Origin: JAVVRI01 sp036654795
GTDB lineage: Bacteria > Bacteroidota > Bacteroidia > Bacteroidales > Tannerellaceae
NCBI GenBank assembly: GCA_036654795.1
Contig: JAVVRI010000085.1
Coordinates: 1-13,601 of the forward strand
Reading direction: 5' to 3'
DNA length: 13,601 nucleotides
This document shows, piece by piece, positions 7,826 to 13,601 of this stretch (its first letter is position 1; every line of letters starts with the position of its first letter). Below the pieces are notes generated by a model that saw only the letters and a list, made by a program, of their open reading frames with translations, was not told the DNA's origin and did no database searches. Position numbers and translations under genes: made by a program.

Positions 7826-8281
7826 ATGGAACCAATTTTATTAGCTTATCTTGGCGTCGCATTGATGACCAGTCTGACATTTATCGGTAGTAGTTATGGA
7901 GTAACCATTTGCGGTAACGCCGTAGTAGGGGCAATGAAGAAAAATCCGAGTGCGCTAGGTACTTATATCGCATTGAGCGCACTTCCTTCTTCTCAGGGTT
8001 TGTATGGTTTCGTGGGTTATTTTATGATGCAAAAGTTCATGGTAGCCGAGATCTCTATGCTGGCAGCTACGGCTGTGTTTGGTGCAGGTCTGATTTTGGG
8101 CTTTGCTGGTCTCTTCTCAGCTATTCGTCAGGCACAGGTTTGTGCGAACGGTATTGCAGGTATAGGAGCAGGCCACAACGTGTTTAGTGCAACTATGGTG
8201 ATGGCTGTATTCCCTGAGTTGTATGCTATCCTTGCTCTGTTGGTAGTAATTCTGATTGGGGGAACACTACCTGTCGCATAA
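7826..8281 (+). CDS. atpK: V-type ATP synthase subunit K (ion-binding proteolipid)
   Basis: This is the rotor-ring proteolipid that carries ions across the membrane. The 151 residues form two fused hairpins with four helices (about 5-30, 45-68, 74-99 and 118-147), the duplicated V-type form. The ion-binding carboxylate is Glu131 in VFPELYAILALL (128-139); the first hairpin has Gln57 in ALPSSQGLYGF (52-62) instead, as usual for duplicated K. Leu53, Ser56, Gln57, Gln102 and Glu131 fall exactly eight positions before the Na+ ligands I recall for Enterococcus hirae NtpK (Leu61, Thr64, Gln65, Gln110, Glu139). The only change is Thr to Ser, which keeps the hydroxyl. Na+ coupling is therefore predicted. 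It is the last gene of the operon and is followed by an intrinsic terminator. Confidence 0.95.
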   Translation: MEPILLAYLGVALMTSLTFIGSSYGVTICGNAVVGAMKKNPSALGTYIALSALPSSQGLYGFVGYFMMQKFMVAEISMLAATAVFGAGLILGFAGLFSAIRQAQVCANGIAGIGAGHNVFSATMVMAVFPELYAILALLVVILIGGTLPVA

Positions 8282-8322
8282 GTCTTAAAATACATATTGT
8301 TTCTAGCGTTTTCGTGATGCAT

Positions 8323-8356
8323 AAAAGGCTTCCTCATTACCGAGGAGGCCTTTTTT
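8323..8356 (+). terminator. Intrinsic terminator of the V-ATPase operon
   Basis: A 13-bp stem pairs 8323-8335 with 8342-8354 through one wobble pair, closing a 6-nt loop, and runs into six T residues (8351-8356). The stem is flanked by A on the left and T on the right, so it could also act on the minus strand. It ends 75 nt after the subunit K stop. The rest of the 226-bp gap, 8357-8460, shows nothing further that I can name. Confidence 0.88.
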
Positions 8357-8460
8357 AGTACTTAACTAACATCTACATTATACAGAATCATTAATATTGG
8401 ATAGAAATAGCTAACGAGTTCGGATTTTGTGCGTTTGCCCTAATGATACAAATAAAACGG

Positions 8461-8491
8461 TTTGTAAATTAAAAAAAGTATTGTATCTTTG
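8461..8491 (+). promoter_or_regulatory. Bacteroidetes promoter for the Rpn-family gene
   Basis: A TTTG -33 element (8461-8464) and TATCTTTG -7 box (8484-8491) are separated by 19 bp, the ideal arrangement for the Bacteroidetes primary sigma factor. This is the best-formed promoter in the window. Its -7 box ends 25 nt before the ATG at 8517, which supports that ATG. Confidence 0.75.
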
Positions 8492-8516
8492 ACTACACAT
8501 TTAATAATTGTATCGT

Positions 8517-9581
8517 ATGACAGTAATAGCCAATCCTATTTATGATGCCGTCTTTAAATTCATGATGGAAGATGATAAAGTGGCACGTCTTCTGTTATCA
8601 GCTTTGCTGAAAAAAGAAATTATCGAATTGGAGATGCGTCAGCAAGAGTTTACAAAGATGAATAAAAATCGTATCTCGTTGTTTCGTATGGACTTCGCCG
8701 CAAAGATACGGGATGCGGATGGTGCGGAACATCTTGTGCTTATTGAGTTGCAAAAAACTTGGCTGGCCACAGAGACCCTTCGTTTTCGGCAATATTTGGG
8801 TACTCAATACCTGAGTCCGCGAAATATGCGCTCGGATGATGAATCTACGTACGGACTACCTATTATTTCCATTTATATACTCGGTCATTTGCTAGGTGAT
8901 CTGGACGAATCTGTGATCTACGTCCGTCGCCAGTATTTGGATTATGACGATCGGGTAATAGACAGAAAAGATTCCTTTATTGAAAGCTTAACACACGATA
9001 GTATTATTGTACAGATTCCTCATTTGCAGGGACGTACCCGTACACGTTTAGAACGTCTATTGAATGTTTTTGACCAGGAATACCGTCTTAAAGATGACGA
9101 TCATCTGCTGGAAATAGACGAGACGCAGTTTCCACCTGAAGAAATGCGTATAGTTATCCGTCTCCTTTCTGCTTGTTCCGCTCCTGAAGTCCGTCAAGAA
9201 ATGGATATTGAAGATCAAATTCTCTCTGAAATAGAAGCCCGTGACACTGTTATCATGCAAAAAGACCAGCAAATAGAACAGAAAAAGCAGGTAATAGAAC
9301 AAAAAGAGCAAGTAATAGAACAGAAAGAACAGGTAATAGAACAAAAAGAACAGGTAATAGAACAAAAAGAACAGGTAATAGAACAGAAAGAACAAGTAAT
9401 AGAACAGAAAGAACAAACTATTGAGCTGAAGAATCAAGTAATTAATCAGATGGTTGAACAGCATAAAACGTTTATGGAAAAAATGGTTTTGATACTAGCT
9501 CAGCAAGGTAAATCCGCAGAAGAGATTGCCGAACAGTTACCTATTCCTCTTTCCGATATAAACAATATTATACATAAATAA
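8517..9581 (+). CDS. Rpn-family PD-(D/E)XK nuclease / putative transposase with heptad repeats
   Basis: This is a 354-residue member of the Rpn (recombination-promoting nuclease, PDDEXK transposase-like) family. The N-terminus ANPIYDAVFKFMMED (5-19) is the standard family opening. The predicted metal-binding site is Asp59 in RMDF with Glu77 and Gln79 in IELQK, the D...ExQ form. LRFRQYLGTQY (88-98) follows as expected. Residues 251-313 are nine glutamine/glutamate-rich heptads, six of them identical QVIEQKE. The C-terminus GKSAEEIAEQLPIPLSDINNI (331-351) resembles the small helix-turn-helix that often ends this family. E. coli Rpn proteins nick DNA and have been linked to recombination and phage defence; the role here is unknown. 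An in-frame TTG at 8508 would add three residues, but the ATG gives the family-like N-terminus. No terminal inverted repeats or target duplications are seen. The stop is 3 nt before the beta-galactosidase gene. Confidence 0.88.
   Translation: MTVIANPIYDAVFKFMMEDDKVARLLLSALLKKEIIELEMRQQEFTKMNKNRISLFRMDFAAKIRDADGAEHLVLIELQKTWLATETLRFRQYLGTQYLSPRNMRSDDESTYGLPIISIYILGHLLGDLDESVIYVRRQYLDYDDRVIDRKDSFIESLTHDSIIVQIPHLQGRTRTRLERLLNVFDQEYRLKDDDHLLEIDETQFPPEEMRIVIRLLSACSAPEVRQEMDIEDQILSEIEARDTVIMQKDQQIEQKKQVIEQKEQVIEQKEQVIEQKEQVIEQKEQVIEQKEQVIEQKEQTIELKNQVINQMVEQHKTFMEKMVLILAQQGKSAEEIAEQLPIPLSDINNIIHK
9288..9413 (+). repeat. 21-bp in-frame tandem repeat, six copies
   Basis: Six consecutive 21-bp units each encode QVIEQKE. 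Units differ only at third positions of the glutamine and glutamate codons (caa/cag, gaa/gag); units 3 and 4 are identical, as are 2 and 6. Diverged heptads flank them (QQIEQKK before; QTIELKN and QVINQMV after), so the wider array is about 9267-9455. High nucleotide identity implies recent expansion by slippage or unequal recombination. Because the unit is a multiple of three, copy changes alter protein length but keep the frame. Confidence 0.97.
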
Positions 9582-9584
9582 TAC

Positions 9585-12500
9585 ATGAAAAAATTATCAA
9601 TCGCTTCCTGTCTGCTTTTGCTGGCAACGGCTTTGCAGGCACAAACTGCTAACTTTTGGGAAAACCCAAAGTTAGTCAATGAGGGTGTAGAGAAGCCTCG
9701 TGCTACTTTTGTACCCTATGAAGGTAAGGCGCAAGCCATGACCGGAGACAAGTACAACACTCCTTTCGTCCATTCGCTGAATGGAACGTGGCGTTTTAAC
9801 TTTAGTGACAAACCCTCAAACCGTCCGTTGGACTTTTACAAAACGGATTATGTAGCTAACCATTGGAAAGACATCGAAGTGCCTTCTAATTGGGAAATGC
9901 AAGGCTTCGGTGTGCCAGTATATACCAACGTGCCCTATATCTTTCCGCATAATCCGCCATTCCTCGACAATGAAGACCTGCCCGTAGGTTCCTATCGTAC
10001 CACCTTCAATATACCTGAAGGATGGGAGGGACGCGAAGTTATTCTTCACTTTGAATCTATTGCCGGAGCTGCCACCGTGTGGGTGAATGGTGAACGGATC
10101 GGATATTCCAAAGTATCTAAGATGGCTGCAGAGTTTGATATTACAAAAGTGCTAAAACCGGGTAAGAATCTGCTAGCCGTCGAGGTCTTTAAATGGAGCG
10201 ATGCTTCCTATCTGGAAGATCAAGACTTTTGGCGTTTAGCTGGTATTGAGCGTGATGTTTTCTTGATTGCCCGTCCGAAGGTCTCTATCGAAGATTTCTT
10301 TGCTTTAGGTGATCTGGACAAGAGTTATAAAAATGGCGTTTTCAGCATGGACGTTAATGTACGTAACTTTACCGATCAACCAGCTAATGGTTATGCTGTA
10401 GAAGTAACGTTGACGGATGATTCCGGCAAGCAACTGTTCGTAAAAAAGATGCCTGTTCAGCAAGTGACCGCACAGGGTGAAGAAAAAATTACTTTCACAC
10501 AACCCGTAGGTAGTCCAAAATTGTGGAGTGCTGAATTTCCCAATCTCTACGATGTAACGCTTGCCCTCAAAGATGCAGCCGGTGAAACGGTTGAGCTGAC
10601 AGCTCTCAAGACCGGCTTTCGCAAAATTGAGATGAAGAATGGACAGGTCTTTATTAATGGTACTCCGATTATCATCCGAGGTACCAATATTCACGAGCAT
10701 CATCCTCGCACTGGCCATACGTTGACAAATGAAACTCGCCTGCAAGATATTCGTCTCATGAAGTTATTCAACCTGAATGCTCTTCGTATGAGTCATTATC
10801 CGCAAAGTCCGGAGATGTTTAAACTCTGTGATAAGCACGGTATATATGTAATTGACGAAGCCAATATTGAAGCTCATGGTTTGGATCATTTCGACAAGAA
10901 TCGCCATCCTTCCTTTATTAAAGATTGGCTGGGGCAACATATGGATCGTACTATTCGCATGGTGGAGCGTGATAAGAACCACCCCTCAGTTATAGGTTGG
11001 TCTACTGGCAACGAAAGCGATTTCGGCCCGAATTACATTGAAACGTATAATTGGATGAAAAAGCGTGATCCGTCGCGCACGGTGCAATGTGAACGTGCTC
11101 CCGAAAGTGAGCCATATTCCGATATTATCCCTTGGATGTATACCTCACCCGGACGTCTGCAAAAATATGCAGATCGTACGGACACAAACCGTCCTTGGAT
11201 ACTTTGTGAGTATGCACATGCAATGGGTAACAGTACTGGAAATTTCCAGGAATATTGGGACATTATTCTTCGTTCACCCAAACTGCAAGGTGGATTTATT
11301 TGGGACTGGGTAGATCAAGGTATGGAGGCTAAAGATCCAAACGGCCGTAAGTATTTCTACTACGGTGGCGACTTTGGTGGCGACCGATGGGTACATCAGG
11401 AAAACTTCTGTGCGAATGGTCTTGTAAGTGCTGACCGTACGGTACATCCCGGCCTTTACGAAGTGAAGAAAACTTATCAAGGCATCTACTTCCAACCTCT
11501 GGATGTGGAGAAAGGTAAAATAGAACTTATCAACTATTTCCAGTTTACCGACTTGAGCTATTACAACTATGAATGGTCTTTCCAGATTAACGACCGAGTG
11601 GTAGCTAGTGGTACTTTCAACGCCTCCGGCAAACCGGGTACGAAGACATCAGTTACTCTCCCGATCCCAACTTACACCCCGAAAGCAGGCGAGGAATATT
11701 TCTTGAATTTAAAGGCTTTACAGAAAAAACCTACCGAACTGATACCGGCTGGGCATATTGTTGCCTCTGAGCAAATGTTCTTCCCTTGTAGCAATTATTT
11801 CAAGAAGGATATATCGGCACAAGGCAACCTTAAGGTTGATCAGGACGATAATACCTTACGCTTTGAAAGTGGTGAGGTAAAAGGCGCTATTAACTTGAAA
11901 AGCGGCTTGTTAACAGCTTATACTTATAAAGGGAAAGCCCTTATTACTTCTGCCCCCACACCAAACTTCTGGCGTGCTCCGACGGATAATGACTATGGCG
12001 AAAATATACAGCTAAAGACTAACGTATGGCGTACTGCGGGCGACAATCGTGTACTAACCTCTATCAACGTTTCTCCAAAGGGAGCCGAGGGGGTAACGGT
12101 AACGGCAAATTACAAACTAGCATATATTGATGTACCATATAGCCTCACCTATCAGATCCTGAATGATGGTGCTATAAAAGTGAGTGTTTCTATGGATATG
12201 ACCGGTAAGGAGATGCCTGAGTTACTTCGTTTTGGAATGAAGATGCAACTGCCTGTATCGATGGATAATGTCTCCTATTACGGCCGTGGCCCATTGGAAA
12301 ACTATTGGGACAGGAAGCGCTCCATGTTCGTTGGTCGTTATGAAGCAAAAGTTGCAGATTTGGGCTTCGAATATATCCGTCCACAGGAGAATGGTAACCG
12401 TACCTGCCTCCGCACAGTATCATTTATGGATAAAGATGGAAGTGGTCTGCAAGTAGATGCTGCTGACCAATCGCTTAATTTCACTGCCCGTCACAATCTG

Positions 12501-12704
12501 GACGAAGACTTTGATGCTGGTATGACTAAAAAGCAACAGCACATGGCTGACATTGACCGCCGCGAGATAGTTGCTGTAAACATCGACCTGCAACAGCGTG
12601 GTTTGGGAGGTGATAATAGTTGGGGCGCATGTCCGATGGATCAATATCGTATGCGTGAAAAACAATTTTCATATTCTTATGTTTTGCGTCCAATTGCTCA
12701 CTAA
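9585..12704 (+). CDS. Exported GH2 beta-galactosidase, LacZ type
   Basis: This 1039-residue glycoside hydrolase family 2 enzyme is predicted to cleave terminal beta-galactosides by a retaining mechanism. A signal peptide (1-19, cleavage after LQA) sends it to the periplasm. Cys9 lies too early to be a lipobox. Domains: sugar-binding jellyroll (about 35-230, with LacZ-like DQDFWRLAGIERDV at 212-225), Ig-like domain (about 232-345), TIM barrel (about 347-640), linker domain (about 655-735), and the beta-galactosidase small-chain domain (about 755-1035). The acid/base is Glu477 in GWSTGNES (471-478); the nucleophile is Glu542 in ILCEYAHAMGNS (539-550). WDWVDQG (573-579), NFWRAPTDND (794-803), YYGRGPLENYWDR (898-910) and GLGGDNSWG (1006-1014) match LacZ active-site blocks. 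Length is close to E. coli LacZ (1024). It starts 3 nt after the Rpn stop, with no promoter box found between them. Natural substrates may be host or plant glycans rather than lactose. Confidence 0.94.
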   Translation: MKKLSIASCLLLLATALQAQTANFWENPKLVNEGVEKPRATFVPYEGKAQAMTGDKYNTPFVHSLNGTWRFNFSDKPSNRPLDFYKTDYVANHWKDIEVPSNWEMQGFGVPVYTNVPYIFPHNPPFLDNEDLPVGSYRTTFNIPEGWEGREVILHFESIAGAATVWVNGERIGYSKVSKMAAEFDITKVLKPGKNLLAVEVFKWSDASYLEDQDFWRLAGIERDVFLIARPKVSIEDFFALGDLDKSYKNGVFSMDVNVRNFTDQPANGYAVEVTLTDDSGKQLFVKKMPVQQVTAQGEEKITFTQPVGSPKLWSAEFPNLYDVTLALKDAAGETVELTALKTGFRKIEMKNGQVFINGTPIIIRGTNIHEHHPRTGHTLTNETRLQDIRLMKLFNLNALRMSHYPQSPEMFKLCDKHGIYVIDEANIEAHGLDHFDKNRHPSFIKDWLGQHMDRTIRMVERDKNHPSVIGWSTGNESDFGPNYIETYNWMKKRDPSRTVQCERAPESEPYSDIIPWMYTSPGRLQKYADRTDTNRPWILCEYAHAMGNSTGNFQEYWDIILRSPKLQGGFIWDWVDQGMEAKDPNGRKYFYYGGDFGGDRWVHQENFCANGLVSADRTVHPGLYEVKKTYQGIYFQPLDVEKGKIELINYFQFTDLSYYNYEWSFQINDRVVASGTFNASGKPGTKTSVTLPIPTYTPKAGEEYFLNLKALQKKPTELIPAGHIVASEQMFFPCSNYFKKDISAQGNLKVDQDDNTLRFESGEVKGAINLKSGLLTAYTYKGKALITSAPTPNFWRAPTDNDYGENIQLKTNVWRTAGDNRVLTSINVSPKGAEGVTVTANYKLAYIDVPYSLTYQILNDGAIKVSVSMDMTGKEMPELLRFGMKMQLPVSMDNVSYYGRGPLENYWDRKRSMFVGRYEAKVADLGFEYIRPQENGNRTCLRTVSFMDKDGSGLQVDAADQSLNFTARHNLDEDFDAGMTKKQQHMADIDRREIVAVNIDLQQRGLGGDNSWGACPMDQYRMREKQFSYSYVLRPIAH

Positions 12705-12742
12705 GTTGGTCGAAATGAACAAATAAAGAGCCTATGTTTATT

Positions 12743-12790
12743 ATGACGTTGACGAATTTAAAAGGATTTGTCAACGTCATTCTTTTTTTT
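12743..12790 (+). terminator. Intrinsic terminator after the beta-galactosidase
   Basis: A 15-bp stem pairs 12743-12757 with 12766-12780 (one G-T wobble) around an 8-nt loop, followed by a T-rich tract, 12781-12790. It lies 38 nt past the stop and closes the Rpn/beta-galactosidase transcript. Confidence 0.92.
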
Positions 12791-12822
12791 ATTGCAACTG
12801 TCATTCCTATTCATTAACTTTG
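12791..12822 (+). promoter_or_regulatory. Bacteroidetes promoter for the lipoprotein gene
   Basis: An ATTG -33-like element (12791-12794) and a TAACTTTG -7 box (12815-12822) are spaced by 20 bp. The promoter starts directly after the T-tract of the preceding terminator, so the lipoprotein is its own transcription unit. The leader to the ATG is about 65 nt. It contains a short inverted repeat (CGTGA at 12833-12837, TCACG at 12848-12852) of unknown meaning. Confidence 0.65.
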
Positions 12823-12894
12823 CATCGTTTTTCGTGAATAAAAAGCATCACGGGAAATCAGTTCGATAATTATAAATTAATAAAAAGGAAAACA

Positions 12895-13601
12895 ATGAAA
12901 AAGAATTTATTGTATCTATTCACAGTGCTTTGCTCGCTTAGCTTTTTCTCTTCTTGTAGTGATGATGATAAAAACAATGCTGCAGACTTTTCAGGAACGT
13001 ATGCAGGTGAGAATTTGAAGATGACGTATGCCGGCGTTGAAATGGCAAAAACACTAACTGTTGATAAAACGTCTGTTACATTGAAAAGCATTGTGCCCGG
13101 TGAAGCTGATTTAGTTATTCCTTGCACATTTGTTGATAACGCATTCTCAGGAAATAGTAAGACTGCTGCTCGTGAAGTAACAATCGAAGGTACAATCGTT
13201 GACAAAAAGATGAGCGCAAAAGTAAGCACAAAGATTATTCATGCTTTGGCTGGTAATACTTATGCTACTACTCCTCAGTCTTTATCATTAGCTTATGAAA
13301 CACCAATGAAGACGATCACTTTTATGGGTGACAAGGCTTATGATCCTAAATATCTACCAGGACTGGTAAATGCAATGGGTGGTGCTATGCTTGCAGGAAT
13401 GCTTCAGGATGTGACTTTTAATGAAGATGGAACAATTGTAGCTTCTTACATAAAGGACAAAAAGGTCGTAACTTCTCCTAAGGGTTATGCTTTCTATAAT
13501 ATCATGGATAACAAGATAATTGTGTCTGTTAACGTAGCAATGATTATGAAGCCTAAATCAAAGGCGGATGCTAATCCGTTGGGAGCTATTATGGCAATGC
13601 T
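12895..13601 (+). CDS. Predicted surface lipoprotein, partial at right edge
   Basis: The frame opens at ATG 12895 and remains open to the window end, giving at least 235 residues; the C-terminus is missing. A type II signal peptide is clear: MKK, a hydrophobic stretch, then FFSSC with the lipidated cysteine at position 21. The residues after it, SDDDK, fit the acidic lipoprotein export signal that sends Bacteroidetes lipoproteins to the outer leaflet, so surface exposure is predicted. The mature part begins with FSGTYAGENLKM and has beta-rich, lysine- and threonine-rich segments, plus a glycine/methionine-rich patch GGAMLAGML. It resembles the DUF4925-like lipoproteins of gut Bacteroides in its opening, but I cannot confirm the family, and its function is unknown. 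A purine-rich AAAAAGGAAAA precedes the ATG. It has its own promoter and lies beyond a terminator, so no link to the beta-galactosidase is implied. Confidence 0.85.
   Translation, partial: MKKNLLYLFTVLCSLSFFSSCSDDDKNNAADFSGTYAGENLKMTYAGVEMAKTLTVDKTSVTLKSIVPGEADLVIPCTFVDNAFSGNSKTAAREVTIEGTIVDKKMSAKVSTKIIHALAGNTYATTPQSLSLAYETPMKTITFMGDKAYDPKYLPGLVNAMGGAMLAGMLQDVTFNEDGTIVASYIKDKKVVTSPKGYAFYNIMDNKIIVSVNVAMIMKPKSKADANPLGAIMAM

Noticed and set aside
8508..8516. TTG start for the Rpn-family gene
   Set aside because: It would add three residues before an ATG that gives the family-like N-terminus and sits well relative to the promoter.
9267..9455. Tandem repeat considered as a CRISPR array
   Set aside because: Units are directly adjacent with no spacers, and the array is in frame inside a protein-coding gene.
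9057..9464. Minus-strand frame with a repeated Phe/Leu/Tyr-rich heptad resembling a membrane protein
   Set aside because: The repeat is just the reverse complement of the 21-bp array in the Rpn gene; no independent promoter or start context supports it.
8508..9581. Rpn-family gene considered as part of a mobile element
   Set aside because: No terminal inverted repeats, target-site duplication or second transposition gene could be seen on either side; the family name alone is not evidence of mobility.
9585..9641. Beta-galactosidase signal peptide considered as a lipoprotein signal at Cys9
   Set aside because: The cysteine comes before the hydrophobic core, not after it; the LQA-Q junction at residue 19 is a better type I cleavage site.

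Overview
The window looks like a Bacteroidales genome, most likely Bacteroides or a close relative. Four upstream regions carry a TAnnTTTG -7 box, the signature of the Bacteroidetes primary sigma factor. Leaders are A/T-rich with few Shine-Dalgarno sites. The gene content also fits: a DUF2764-containing V-type ATPase operon, a secreted LacZ-type GH2 enzyme, an Rpn-family nuclease, and a surface-type lipoprotein whose cysteine is followed by SDDD.

Layout. At the left edge (1-98) there is too little sequence to assign a gene. A GNAT acetyltransferase lies on the minus strand (99-623) and is divergent from everything that follows. From 778 to 8281 runs a compact seven-gene plus-strand V/A-type ATPase operon, in the order E, DUF2764, A, B, D, I, K. 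Gaps are 2, 2, 7 and 9 nt, then a 4-nt overlap, then a 51-nt A-rich leader before the proteolipid gene. A strong intrinsic terminator at 8323-8356 closes the operon. A well-formed promoter (8461-8491) then drives a PD-(D/E)XK Rpn-family protein with a 21-bp in-frame tandem repeat. Only 3 nt later begins a 1039-residue exported GH2 beta-galactosidase. A second intrinsic terminator (12743-12790) and a new promoter (12791-12822) lead into a lipoprotein gene that runs off the right end.

How the genes work together. Subunits A, B and D form the ATP-driven V1 head and rotor shaft, E forms the peripheral stalk, and I plus K form the membrane ion channel. No separate genes for canonical C, F or G/H subunits are seen. 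DUF2764 sits where Chlamydia and Borrelia carry the same uncharacterised gene, and it is the natural candidate for a missing stalk or rotor part. The K proteolipid keeps every residue position I recall as the Na+ ligand set of Enterococcus hirae NtpK, with a constant offset, so the motor is predicted to be Na+-coupled. The acetyltransferase, Rpn protein, beta-galactosidase and lipoprotein have no evident functional link to the ATPase.

I found no CRISPR array, RNA gene or bounded insertion sequence. The most noteworthy items are the reduced ATPase with DUF2764, the predicted Na+ site, and the expanded heptad repeat in the Rpn protein.
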